Counted from the first letter of the stretch, positions 14,929 to 23,165 are shown. The stretch: DNA of 37,063 bases from an uncultured Clostridia bacterium (GCA_934747775.1 CAKVHA010000011.1:1-37063); one strand, 5' to 3'. The notes: generated by a model not told the origin, from the sequence alone. A program made the numbers and translations.

Positions 14929-15318
14929 CTATAAAATGTTGTGGATGTTGCAGCCCATAATGGTGTGATTTTTTTCGGTATATTCTTTTAAAATGTTTAC
15001 TTCTACAATTGCGTCATCATAGTTGTTTTGTTTTGTGTATTCCACAAGCCTTGTCATAGTGTCGGTTAACACACCTATATCTTTGTGGTTAAACATCAAG
15101 CATAGTATTTGTTCATTTTTATCCCAGCGTGCTTCAATTTCGCTTGCCCTGTTGGTCAAAACTGTTATGTCGTCTTTATTTTCTTCGTATAGGGGAATTA
15201 GCGCTTCAACATCACTATCTAATTTAACTATAAAATTATTTACAACTATGCCTTCAACTATTCCCAATGTAAGCAATAGTGCTGCAATAACAATAACCGT
15301 AATAGTGCGTTTTACCAT
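14929..15318 (-). CDS. DUF4363-like membrane-anchored protein
   Basis: A 129-residue protein with one N-terminal hydrophobic helix (about residues 5-28, ITVIVIAALLLTLGIVEGIV) and an extracytoplasmic helical domain. That domain contains AEIEARWDKNEQILCLMFNH and DVEALIPLYEENKDDI-like segments. The W-x-K and FNH-x-D-I-G pattern is what I associate with DUF4363, which often follows DUF421 in Clostridia. It starts 7 bases inside the DUF421 gene with a good GGGGGAT site. Function is unknown. Confidence 0.75.
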   Translation of the reverse strand: MVKRTITVIVIAALLLTLGIVEGIVVNNFIVKLDSDVEALIPLYEENKDDITVLTNRASEIEARWDKNEQILCLMFNHKDIGVLTDTMTRLVEYTKQNNYDDAIVEVNILKEYTEKNHTIMGCNIHNIL

Positions 15319-16034
15319 TTTTTATCCCCCTTGTAATCGGTTTCAAGTACAACAAACTTTCCAGCGATAGGTTGAATATACATTTTACCTTGTTGATTAA
15401 TTGTGGCTAAAACAACATCTTTCAACGACTTTATATTGGCTTTTTTAAGTTGTTTTGTTAAATACTCTTCGCTTATTTGCGCCATTTCTGCATTGCTTTT
15501 TACAAGTTTTCCTTTAGATACTATCATAATTGGCAATGCTGCATCTTCCTTTTTTATACCCACATCGTTGGCAGTAAGCGGAGCATATACCGCGCGTGGC
15601 ATAACTGTTAGCGTGCCGTTGGTTTGTAAAATTGCATACAACACTTCTTCTAAGTTAAAATAATCGCAACCACGCAAGGCTTCCATAAGATCGTTAAAGT
15701 TCATGTTAAGTTTTTTTAATGCCTTAAAATCAACACCGTCTGGACTTATTAAAATAATTGGTTTTCCGTTTAAAAGTTTTCTAATAAAGGTGCTTTTTCT
15801 GCTTAAAAAAGATAATAAAAAATGCAAGCAAACAAGAGCAAAAAGTGGAATTATTCCGTGAATTAATGGCAAAGCTGTTTCTGCCATTGGAATTGTAGCC
15901 AAGTCGGCAATAACTAATGTTATTACCAGTTCAAACGGCTGCATTTCGCCAATTTGACGCTTTCCCATAAGCCTTATTAAAAACAAAACTATTGAATATA
16001 TGATAATACTTCTTATAATAATTGTGAATGTCAT
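15312..16034 (-). CDS. DUF421 (YetF-like) membrane protein
   Basis: A 240-residue protein. The N terminus RLMGKRQIGEMQPFELVITL is the hallmark of DUF421/YetF. It has three predicted membrane helices in the first 85 residues, then a cytoplasmic alpha/beta domain with LMEALRGCDYFNLEEVLYAI and GTLTVMPR. Relatives occur in the spore membrane and cell envelope of Firmicutes, but no biochemical function is settled. There is no obvious Shine-Dalgarno before the ATG. It follows the flippase stop by 28 bp on the same strand, so it is probably co-transcribed with it. Confidence 0.88.
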   Translation of the reverse strand: MTFTIIIRSIIIYSIVLFLIRLMGKRQIGEMQPFELVITLVIADLATIPMAETALPLIHGIIPLFALVCLHFLLSFLSRKSTFIRKLLNGKPIILISPDGVDFKALKKLNMNFNDLMEALRGCDYFNLEEVLYAILQTNGTLTVMPRAVYAPLTANDVGIKKEDAALPIMIVSKGKLVKSNAEMAQISEEYLTKQLKKANIKSLKDVVLATINQQGKMYIQPIAGKFVVLETDYKGDKKW

Positions 16035-16062
16035 ATTATCATTTTTTGCTTTTAGCTAATTA

Positions 16063-17565
16063 TTATTCACAGTTGGTGTGCTTTTTCTTGAATTTACATG
16101 TTAATATTTCTAAATTAACAATGTTAAAGCAATATGCTAAAACTATAAACGAAATTAGTGCAATTGCACTAGATATTGCAATAGCAAAAAAATCGGTTAG
16201 AATAATTGCTAAAATAGGATAAAACCATTTTGTTAGGAAAAACACGAGCAAGCAAACAAAAATATATTTTGTAAAAGTTGGAATTTGCGAACGATATTCA
16301 ACTAATTTTTTTATTTTTATTAGGTTAATAACACTTACAATGCTAGATTGTAATGCCATACCAATCATAATAGCGTAAATGCCCACAAATTGCGGCAAAA
16401 TGAATATGGATAACACAATAAATATTGCACTTATGGCATAGCTAAAAAACACGAATTTTTCATTGCCAAGTGAGTTTAAAATTGATGTTGAAATTTGAGA
16501 GATTCCCATTGGGACAACAACCCAAGCAAAATACTGCAAATATGTTCCCGCATCGTTGTTTTTAAACAAGAAGTTGCAAATTGGAATGCCTATAGCACTA
16601 AAGATAGGCAAAAACAAAAAACAACAAAATAGAGTGAACGATAGACTATTTATAATTTGTTTTTGCAATTTGGCTTGCTTGTTTTCACGCTGCAATACGG
16701 AAAGCTTTGGCACTAGCGCCATAGAAAGCGAGCCAATAAGCGTGGTTGGAATTGTTACAACTGGAAAGGTCATACCCATAACTATGCCAAGTTGGCTTAG
16801 CGCTTGATTTGAAGTATATCCCGCTTTAACCATCATTAGTGGCAAAACGATAGACACAAGTGGCTGTAACAAACTGCCAGCAACACGTACAGCATTAAGT
16901 GGGGCAACTATTTTTACAAGCGGCTTTATGTATCCTCTATGCGAGCAAATTCTGCCGCCGTCCTTTTTAAAATAGTAAAACCCAACAAAAGAACTTAGTA
17001 TACAAGATAAGCTTATCGCAAGCCCAGCTGGAATGTTTGGGTTTGATATGCCTACATTAAACAAAATTACACACAAAATTATTTTTAGAATTTGCTCAAT
17101 AAGTTCTACAATACTTGCCTGCGTGTATTGTTCGCGTCCCCACATATAGCCCCTAATTGGTGCAAATAAGGCGGTAGACACTAAAAATGGAATAAGGGTA
17201 AGTAAAACTATATAACTTTGTTCATCGGCAAAAATTTTGATTAAAAGCGGCTTAAAAATTAAAATTACAGACACAACAATTACGCTAAGTAGAGCAGTAA
17301 CAGTTAGTCCAGCACTAACAAATTTGTTGGTTTCGCGCTTGTTTTTGTCAATGCTAAATTCGGCGGTTTTTCGGGAAATTGTAAGCGGAATCCCAGCGGT
17401 TAAAATAGTCATAAATATGCCGCAAATGCTAATTGCAACCGAGTATATCCCTAACTCAACAGTTGTTAATTGCCGCGATAAAAACACTCTAAACAGAAAA
17501 CTTAAAACACGCGAAATTATGCTAAAAACTGAAAGGATGGCAACAGCTTTAAATATCGATTTAAT
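16063..17565 (-). CDS. SpoVB-like polysaccharide/lipid II flippase (MOP superfamily), apparent ATT start
   Basis: A multi-pass membrane protein with about 12-14 helices, of the family that includes SpoVB and MurJ-type exporters. The conserved N terminus KAVAILSVFSIISRVLSFLF followed by RVFLSRQL is needed for helix 1. It lies upstream of the first conventional start, a GTG at 17487 with no ribosome binding site. Extending the frame reaches an ATT at 17565-17563, 7 bases after a strong GAGG(TGAT), with an in-frame TGA just upstream at 17577-17575. I annotate from that ATT, giving 500 residues. SpoVB in spore formers moves cortex precursors across the forespore membrane; here substrate and timing are inferred only. 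DUF421 and DUF4363 follow in the same direction. Confidence 0.82.
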   Translation of the reverse strand: MKSIFKAVAILSVFSIISRVLSFLFRVFLSRQLTTVELGIYSVAISICGIFMTILTAGIPLTISRKTAEFSIDKNKRETNKFVSAGLTVTALLSVIVVSVILIFKPLLIKIFADEQSYIVLLTLIPFLVSTALFAPIRGYMWGREQYTQASIVELIEQILKIILCVILFNVGISNPNIPAGLAISLSCILSSFVGFYYFKKDGGRICSHRGYIKPLVKIVAPLNAVRVAGSLLQPLVSIVLPLMMVKAGYTSNQALSQLGIVMGMTFPVVTIPTTLIGSLSMALVPKLSVLQRENKQAKLQKQIINSLSFTLFCCFLFLPIFSAIGIPICNFLFKNNDAGTYLQYFAWVVVPMGISQISTSILNSLGNEKFVFFSYAISAIFIVLSIFILPQFVGIYAIMIGMALQSSIVSVINLIKIKKLVEYRSQIPTFTKYIFVCLLVFFLTKWFYPILAIILTDFFAIAISSAIALISFIVLAYCFNIVNLEILTCKFKKKHTNCE

Positions 17566-17655
17566 AATATCACCTCATAAAAATTTGATTATAGTAATAT
17601 AATATTGTAACAAAACTTGAATTAATGCAAAAAAAATTAAAAAGGTGACAAAATT
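17566..17655. promoter_or_regulatory. Divergent promoter region between flippase and LysM genes
   Basis: This 90-bp gap feeds two divergent genes. On the minus strand TATAAT lies at 17593-17588, close to the flippase ribosome binding site. On the plus strand TATAAT lies at 17598-17603, about 50 bp before the LysM gene. Neither has a convincing -35 at 16-18 bp, so the assignment rests on the -10 elements and AT richness. Confidence 0.35.
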
Positions 17656-17994
17656 ATGGAAAAAGTTAAGGTTTTATTTAAAGCAACATCGGGGGTGGAA
17701 TATTTTGACAATATAGGGTGGCTTGACGGGGAAACTAAGGATATTAGTATATTACAAAATTTGCACACAAAAATGATTGTTGAAACTAAAAAAGTTAAGC
17801 CGTCGTATAAGATTATAGAAACAGCTGGTGATTTTGCGCTTGTTGAGTTTAATAATGGTGTGGAGTATGTTGTAAAACCATTGGACACTCTACAACAAAT
17901 CGCTAAAAAGTTTGATGTAAAAAAAGAAGATATAATTAAAATAAACAACTTAAAATCAGAAAAACTGTTTATTGGTCAAATACTAAAACTTTAA
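17656..17994 (+). CDS. Small cytoplasmic LysM-domain protein
   Basis: A 112-residue protein. Residues about 1-65 match nothing I recognise. The C-terminal VKPLDTLQQIAKKFDVKKED followed by IIKINNLKSEKLFIGQILKL is a single LysM domain, which binds N-acetylglucosamine polymers. There is no signal peptide or membrane helix. In spore formers, LysM proteins without signals include coat and morphogenetic proteins such as SafA and SpoVID, made in the mother cell. A spore role is therefore possible but not shown. A ribosome binding site AAAGGTGAC precedes the ATG. Confidence 0.82.
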   Translation: MEKVKVLFKATSGVEYFDNIGWLDGETKDISILQNLHTKMIVETKKVKPSYKIIETAGDFALVEFNNGVEYVVKPLDTLQQIAKKFDVKKEDIIKINNLKSEKLFIGQILKL

Positions 17995-18063
17995 TTTATG
18001 GCGACAAATTATAAATAATTTAATTACAAACATTATTACAATCATATTGTAAAATTAATTTAT

Positions 18064-18097
18064 AAAAAAAGCAAAGTAATATTTACTTTGCTTTTTT
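18064..18097. terminator. Bidirectional terminator between LysM and surface-protein genes
   Basis: AAAAAAAGCAAAGTAA pairs with TTACTTTGCTTTTTT around TAT. The long A and T runs on either side let it serve both the plus-strand LysM gene and the converging minus-strand surface-protein gene. Confidence 0.92.
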
Positions 18098-18110
18098 GTT
18101 TTTCAAAAAA

Positions 18111-21100
18111 CTATTTATTTTCTTTGTTATTGTTTGATTTTTCTGTGCTGTTTTTTTGCTTGTCTTTTTTAGCAGGTTTGTTTTCAGTATCTTTTGATGC
18201 TTTTTTATTTTGTCTTTCTTGTTTTTCTTTTTCTTTTTGTTGTTTCAAGCTAGCTTTGTATTCGGCTTTACGCTTTTTAGCGTCAGCTTTTGCCAAACGA
18301 TATTCTTCCCAAATTTGAGCTTCCTCGCGAGCAATTTCTTCAATTTCTGCATCAATTCTAGCAATTTCAGCCAAAATAAATTCTTTACGAGCTTGTGCTT
18401 TTTCAAGTCTTTCTAATGATTTATCTTTATAAGCATTAACTTTCTTTTCGTGTTTAGAAAGTTCAAATTTTTCTTTTTGTTCAGATTTTTCAAGTTTTTT
18501 GATATAGTTGTTAAAGTCTTCCTCTTCCTTAACAGTAAAGGCATTTTTATTTTTAGCAATTTTCTCGTTACGTTCTTTAAGAGCATTTTCTTTTTCTTGT
18601 TTAATAGCTTCTCTTCTTGCTTCAATTTCAGCCTTAACGCGGTCGTTTTCTTCCTTGCGTTTTGTTTCGGCATCTAAGTTTTCAGCTTTAATTTTTTCAA
18701 TTTCAGCTTCAATTTCTTGCAATTGAGCTTCCAAAACATCAATTTGTTGTTGGCGTTTAGCAATCCTTTCTCTGCGGTCTAAGTCTTTATCAAGAGTTTT
18801 TGCTCTGTCATATTCGTTTTTAACCTTTTTGCTATGTTTCCAATTGATCTTTCTCAACATTACACCAATTACAGCAATTAGGATTGCAACTGCAGTAACT
18901 AGGGCAGTAACAAGATACCAATCAAATGATGCATTAAATTTATCGTCTTCAGTGGTGGTGTCATCGGCGCTGTCGCTATCATCAGTTGAGCTTTCAATTG
19001 TTGCTTTAAGTGCTGTGTCATTGTTGTTAAGATTAGCAAATAATTCGTTAAATTTTTCTTCGCTATCTACAGTAAGTTTTTCAAAAGTAATGTTATCAAA
19101 CAAAGCATATCCGCAAGAGTTTTCACCCTTAAAACCAAGGTCTAGTTGAAGGGTAGAAGCGGCTTTTGCGTAAATATAGAAACTGTATTCTGTCCAACCA
19201 TCTTTGTTGATGCTTGCAAATTCTTTGTTTAAATTTGTGCCATAAAGTTTAACAAATGCACCGTTGCCAGAAACATTAAGTGTTTTTGTAAATACGCTAA
19301 CTTTGTAGTAAGAATTTTCAGCCAAACTAAAACTGCGGTTTGTTGTTGCATAGTATACGCCGTTTTCGCTGTTGTTGCTGTAAACAACCAATGCGTTGTT
19401 TCCGCCAATAGCAGATACTCCTAACTCGCTAACATCCATAATTTTAACATAGCAGCCTTCTTTGTTTTCGGTACTTGCAGTAAATCCGTTGCTAGTGTTT
19501 GTTTGACCTTCAAAGTCGTATTTTGTGTGGTCTAATTTAATGTTAAAGTTTCCAGCATAAACACTTGGAGTAGAGTTGGTTGCAATAAAGCTTGTATAAA
19601 CGCTTTCTTCAACCTTTTGCGCAATTACTTCATCAAAGTAAGCATAAATTTGGTCAGCCTCGTTGTTAACAAGGCTAAATTTAATAGTATAACCTTCTTC
19701 GGCAGCGTTAATTTTAACAGCAGTGTTAAACTTAACCCAACCAGTTGTTTGAATATTGTTTAATTCTACTAATGTTTCATTATTGTTTGCAATTTTAAAA
19801 CTTGCGCCACCATTTAGAGCATTAACATAGAATGAAATTTTGTAATAAGAATCAGCTGTGGACAAGCTAAATGAACTGCTTGTGTATGATTGTTCGTTTT
19901 CAAAACGGCTACCCATCATCAAAACGTTGTTTCGTGTAGTGGCGTCGTTTCCACGACTTGGAAGAGTGCCAGGGTTGTATGCGCTAGAAGAACCGTTTTT
20001 AAATTTCAAGTCGTCTTTATTAAATAAATCAGAACTTGTGTTAATAACGCCGCTAACAGTAGTGTCTTCGTCAATAGGGTTTCCACCATTTGCGTATGTC
20101 CAAGAAGCAGGTTTTAGTGGATAGATGTTACTGTTTTTCTCGTTTTGAGTAATGTCAAAATCGTAGTTTGCAACCAAGTAATCGCTTACGCTTTTGTTGT
20201 TGTAATTAAAAGTAGTAGAGTTGCTTTCGCTAGACGCATTTGTGTATTGAGTATAAGAAAGTTCTTTCATATACATATCGTCAACATACAAATATCCGCT
20301 AGCAGGGCTTTCTTTTGTACCCAATACGATTTGTAATTTGCAGGTTGTATCAATGTTTGCATCGCCATAAATGTAAAAAGAGTATTCAACCCAACCATTA
20401 GAAGTGTTCGAACTAGAACTGCTTGTGTTAACAGAAATAGTCGCGTCTTCTATAGTTTTGTCTTTTGTTGTGTTAACAAGTTTTAGGGTAGGAGCAGAAC
20501 TTGCGCCGCTATTTGACCAAGCCCACAAACTTAATTTGTAATAACTCTGTCTTTTTATTTCAATGTCATTTTTAGTTTCAAGAGTGGTGTAGGAGTCTTC
20601 CTTGTTTGCAATTAACAACACCATATTATCTTTACTTCTTTGATTTTTTCCGCTTAAATCATTGCTTGTTAAGCCAGCTTCTGTAATAATGTCTGAATCT
20701 TTAACTGTTACGTCAACGTTGTTGATAACAGTTTTATTAAATTGTCGTTCTTTAGTAACCCAATCAGAAGACCAATCTTTTTCAAATGTTGGGTTTGAAA
20801 TAGGGTTGATAACAGGGTCGTTATCTCTTAAATCAATTAATGTTTTGTATTCGTAATTTTCAATGTTTTCGGTCAAACTCTCAAAAGTGTTTTTGCTGTA
20901 CTCTTTTGCTTCAATTTTACCAAAGTGAACTGTTCCTAAGCAGGTTTCAGTTTTGCTACCAAGCCACAATTCAAGTTTTAATCCGCTTTCAGCAGAGTAC
21001 TCATTGGTTGCAATGTAAAAACTGTAAAAGCCCCAACCGTTGTGAAGTGATTCACCGCGATCTGATTCAACCATTTCAAACTTTCCTAGTGGAGTGTTTT

Positions 21101-21722
21101 CGTCAGCACGATAGATGTACATAGATGCACGAGAGTCCAACACGGCAGGACCATAAGTAGGGTCTTCACTTCCGTTGGACTTATATCCATAATTGCTTAA
21201 GATATTGCCATCAAAAGTGCCACTAACGGTTTTAAATGTTACATCAACTCTATAAAACGAGTTTTTAGAAAGATTAAAGTTGGAAGAATTTTGTGTATAG
21301 CCAAAGTTTCCACCGCCAGCATATGGGGCACTAAGTGATAGTGACCAGTATTCGTCGGCGTTATTATCTGGAGATTCTGCAATAGGAAGGCTAGGATTTG
21401 TTACAACTTTATAACTAGTTAAATAATTTTCGTTTGTGTTTTTAGCATTAAATATGCCTCCAACCATAGTTTCTCCGTTATAATTGCCTCCATTTATTCT
21501 AGACCAGCTGCTAGGTGTATATGGAACGCTGCCGTTGTTGTAGGCAGTAAAAGTAGGGTCATTAAAAAGCGTAGAAGCAATGTCATTGTTCCCCGCAGCG
21601 CTAACCCTTTTTGTGTTATTGCCTATTGACAACCCAACAAAAGCACTAAGCGCCATTCCAAGGGCAACAAATAAGCATACAATTTTGTTTTTTAATTTTT
21701 TAAAGCTAGAAATTTTTATCAT
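18111..21722 (-). CDS. Large surface protein: four beta-rich repeats, one membrane helix, long cytoplasmic coiled coil
   Basis: A protein of 1203 residues. I start at the ATG at 21722; the in-frame GTG nine bases earlier is inside the Shine-Dalgarno AAAAGGTGG. Residues 1-43 are a signal peptide (KIVCLFVALGMALSAFVGLS, then a site near VSA-AGN). Four units follow at about 47-277, 302-492, 507-707 and 722-885, each ending in a version of GW-x-EYSFYIY then a LxLxLG strand and a FDxI strand. This pattern resembles carbohydrate-binding, galactose-binding-like jelly rolls. An acidic linker (STDDSDSADDTTTEDD) leads to a membrane helix at about 933-956 (VTALVTAVAILIAVIGVML). About 240 cytoplasmic residues follow: a charged coiled coil of E, K, R, A and Q to about residue 1145, then a K/N/E tail. 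There is no sortase motif and no catalytic domain. Function unknown; the repeats suggest glycan or wall binding, the inner part assembly or signalling. Confidence 0.88.
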   Translation of the reverse strand: MIKISSFKKLKNKIVCLFVALGMALSAFVGLSIGNNTKRVSAAGNNDIASTLFNDPTFTAYNNGSVPYTPSSWSRINGGNYNGETMVGGIFNAKNTNENYLTSYKVVTNPSLPIAESPDNNADEYWSLSLSAPYAGGGNFGYTQNSSNFNLSKNSFYRVDVTFKTVSGTFDGNILSNYGYKSNGSEDPTYGPAVLDSRASMYIYRADENTPLGKFEMVESDRGESLHNGWGFYSFYIATNEYSAESGLKLELWLGSKTETCLGTVHFGKIEAKEYSKNTFESLTENIENYEYKTLIDLRDNDPVINPISNPTFEKDWSSDWVTKERQFNKTVINNVDVTVKDSDIITEAGLTSNDLSGKNQRSKDNMVLLIANKEDSYTTLETKNDIEIKRQSYYKLSLWAWSNSGASSAPTLKLVNTTKDKTIEDATISVNTSSSSSNTSNGWVEYSFYIYGDANIDTTCKLQIVLGTKESPASGYLYVDDMYMKELSYTQYTNASSESNSTTFNYNNKSVSDYLVANYDFDITQNEKNSNIYPLKPASWTYANGGNPIDEDTTVSGVINTSSDLFNKDDLKFKNGSSSAYNPGTLPSRGNDATTRNNVLMMGSRFENEQSYTSSSFSLSTADSYYKISFYVNALNGGASFKIANNNETLVELNNIQTTGWVKFNTAVKINAAEEGYTIKFSLVNNEADQIYAYFDEVIAQKVEESVYTSFIATNSTPSVYAGNFNIKLDHTKYDFEGQTNTSNGFTASTENKEGCYVKIMDVSELGVSAIGGNNALVVYSNNSENGVYYATTNRSFSLAENSYYKVSVFTKTLNVSGNGAFVKLYGTNLNKEFASINKDGWTEYSFYIYAKAASTLQLDLGFKGENSCGYALFDNITFEKLTVDSEEKFNELFANLNNNDTALKATIESSTDDSDSADDTTTEDDKFNASFDWYLVTALVTAVAILIAVIGVMLRKINWKHSKKVKNEYDRAKTLDKDLDRRERIAKRQQQIDVLEAQLQEIEAEIEKIKAENLDAETKRKEENDRVKAEIEARREAIKQEKENALKERNEKIAKNKNAFTVKEEEDFNNYIKKLEKSEQKEKFELSKHEKKVNAYKDKSLERLEKAQARKEFILAEIARIDAEIEEIAREEAQIWEEYRLAKADAKKRKAEYKASLKQQKEKEKQERQNKKASKDTENKPAKKDKQKNSTEKSNNNKENK

Positions 21723-21754
21723 TTTGTCCACCTTTTCGTAATTAACTACTTGTA

Positions 21755-21783
21755 ATTATACACTATTAGCGGCAGTTTTTCAA
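21755..21783 (-). promoter_or_regulatory. Sigma-A promoter of the surface-protein gene
   Basis: On the minus strand TTGAAA (21783-21778) and TATAAT (21760-21755) are separated by exactly 17 bp. This is the closest match to the vegetative consensus in the window. A leader of about 25 bases leads to the ATG. Expression during growth is therefore likely. The remaining gap up to 21988 is AT-rich and holds no recognisable gene. Confidence 0.72.
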
Positions 21784-21988
21784 GCAAATTAATATAGTTA
21801 AAATATATAATTATAATTAATGTATATAGTATATATGGAAATTTTCCGCAGAAATAATTAAGTTGTTATTGGAAAATTTTTCCATTTTTATTATTGTGTG
21901 TTGTTTTTTTTAAATTACTCCTAAAATTTTAAAATATTTATTGAATATAGTGCCATAAAATTGTAATTTTTGAGCAAATTATAATAAT

Positions 21989-22447
21989 ATGAAAAAATAC
22001 AACAAAAACATAAATTTACCATTAAAAATAAAGAAAGTAGACAATTGTGTGGTAGCAGAAATAAGTACTATGCAAAATACCGAAAAACCGCAAAAAGTAA
22101 ACGTTTTTTGGCTTATTTTGTCTGGACTTTTCATTGGCTTTGTAAATGGCTTTTGGGGTGGCGGCGGTGGTATGATTTGTGTGCCTGTTTTAACCAGTTT
22201 AATAAAACTTCCCGAAAAAAAAGGGCACGCAACAGCACTGCTTGTTATGCTTCCGCTATGTATTGCAAGTTTTGTAATATATTTAATAAAAAGTAGCATT
22301 GAAATTGGCACAGTAATCAATGTTGGCGTTGGGTTTGTTGTGGGCGGAGCGCTTGGTGCGCTGCTTTTAAAAAATATAAACAACTTGGTGTTAAAACTTT
22401 TGTTTAGTTTAATAATAATTGCAGGGGGAATAAAGATGCTGTTATGA
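21989..22447 (+). CDS. TauE/SafE family half-size membrane protein, N-terminal-type half
   Basis: A 152-residue membrane protein of the TauE/SafE (DUF81) group of putative anion exporters. After a charged 38-residue leader comes the family's first repeat motif, LFIGFVNGFWGGGGGMICVP, then HATALLVMLPLC and three more helices. Full family members have two such halves in about 250 residues; this protein carries one. No Shine-Dalgarno is visible before the ATG, so the exact start is uncertain. It overlaps the next gene by four bases, and the two presumably form one transporter. Confidence 0.82.
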   Translation: MKKYNKNINLPLKIKKVDNCVVAEISTMQNTEKPQKVNVFWLILSGLFIGFVNGFWGGGGGMICVPVLTSLIKLPEKKGHATALLVMLPLCIASFVIYLIKSSIEIGTVINVGVGFVVGGALGALLLKNINNLVLKLLFSLIIIAGGIKMLL

Positions 22448-22866
22448 ACATAATTTGGTATGGTTTGGCAGGTGTGGTTAGCGGCGTTATTGCCGGTATG
22501 GGTATGGGCGGAGGAACGCTATTAATCCCCATTTTGAGCATATTTTTAGGCGTAGAACAACGAAACGCGCAAGGGATAAACCTAATTGTTTTTGTACCAA
22601 TGTCTATTGTTGCGCTAATTATACATTGCAAAAACAAACTTGTAGATTTTAAGGTGGGAATTCCCATTATGCTTAGCGGAATTTTATCGTCCATATTGGG
22701 CTCGCTTTTAGCCACAACAATTTCAAATGATATCCTTAAAAAACTTTTTGGCGGATTTTTGCTGCTAGTGGGTGTGTGGCAAGTTGTTACAATTTTTTTG
22801 CCTGCCGATAAAAACAAAACTAAAGCGCCACATTTTAAAATTGTTGGAGTTTTTAAAATAAGATAA
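22444..22866 (+). CDS. TauE/SafE family half-size membrane protein, second half
   Basis: A 140-residue membrane protein with the same motif in its first helix, AGVVSGVIAGMGMGGGTLLI, followed by QGINLIVFVPMSIVALIIH and two to three further helices. It starts at an ATGA overlap with the first half, with GGGGG as ribosome binding site. Both halves keep the glycine-rich loop, so this looks like two half-transporters that pair rather than a gene broken by a frameshift. Substrate (sulfite, sulfonates or other anion) cannot be read from sequence. Confidence 0.82.
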   Translation: MNIIWYGLAGVVSGVIAGMGMGGGTLLIPILSIFLGVEQRNAQGINLIVFVPMSIVALIIHCKNKLVDFKVGIPIMLSGILSSILGSLLATTISNDILKKLFGGFLLLVGVWQVVTIFLPADKNKTKAPHFKIVGVFKIR

Positions 22867-22872
22867 AATTGT

Positions 22873-22901
22873 TTGCGAAAAAAGACAAAGTTTGTTATAA
22901 T
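22873..22901 (+). promoter_or_regulatory. Sigma-A promoter of the ferredoxin gene
   Basis: TTGCGA (22873-22878) and TATAAT (22896-22901) are 17 bp apart, 30 bp before the ferredoxin ATG. AAGGAG at 22917-22922 is the ribosome binding site. Confidence 0.7.
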
Positions 22902-22930
22902 TACGGCATAATACATAAGGAGATTGTGCT

Positions 22931-23095
22931 ATGGTAGATAAAAATAAATGTGTTGGATGTGGTGCTTGTATGGGTGCTTGCCCAGTTGGAGCAATTAGTA
23001 TGGAAAATGGTCACGCAAAAATCAACCCAGAAATTTGCATTAAATGCCACACTTGCGAAGCAGTATGCCCAGTAGAAGCAATTAAAATAGATTAG
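22931..23095 (+). CDS. Small 2[4Fe-4S] ferredoxin
   Basis: A 54-residue clostridial-type ferredoxin carrying low-potential electrons in the cytosol. The two cluster motifs are CVGCGACMGACP and CIKCHTCEAVCP, each a CxxCxxCxxxCP set, arranged with the usual internal symmetry. Length is at the lower end typical of clostridial ferredoxins. It has its own promoter and terminator and so forms a single-gene unit. Presence implies anaerobic metabolism. Confidence 0.96.
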   Translation: MVDKNKCVGCGACMGACPVGAISMENGHAKINPEICIKCHTCEAVCPVEAIKID

Positions 23096-23103
23096 TAAAA
23101 ATG

Positions 23104-23133
23104 AAGAACCAAGTTATAGTTGGTTCTTTTTTA
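23104..23133 (+). terminator. Terminator of the ferredoxin gene
   Basis: AAGAACCAA pairs with TTGGTTCTT around a 7-base loop, then TTTT. It lies 8 bp beyond the ferredoxin stop. Confidence 0.92.
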
Positions 23134-23165
23134 TTAAAAATTTTGCCATAAAAATAAAGTTTATG

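Noticed and set aside
17487..17565. GTG at 17487 as the flippase start.
   Set aside because: It would delete the conserved first membrane helix and has no ribosome binding site.
17656..17994. LysM protein as a peptidoglycan hydrolase.
   Set aside because: No catalytic domain and no signal peptide; only one LysM motif is present.
18088..18726. Several plus-strand open frames rich in Phe and Ser opposite the surface protein tail.
   Set aside because: They mirror the Glu/Lys codons of the coiled coil; composition artefacts without start signals.
21784..21988. AT-rich stretch with near-palindromes (two GGAAA...TTTCC-like motifs around 21838-21890) as an origin or regulatory element.
   Set aside because: No DnaA-box cluster or consistent symmetric operator could be made out; base composition alone explains the palindromes.
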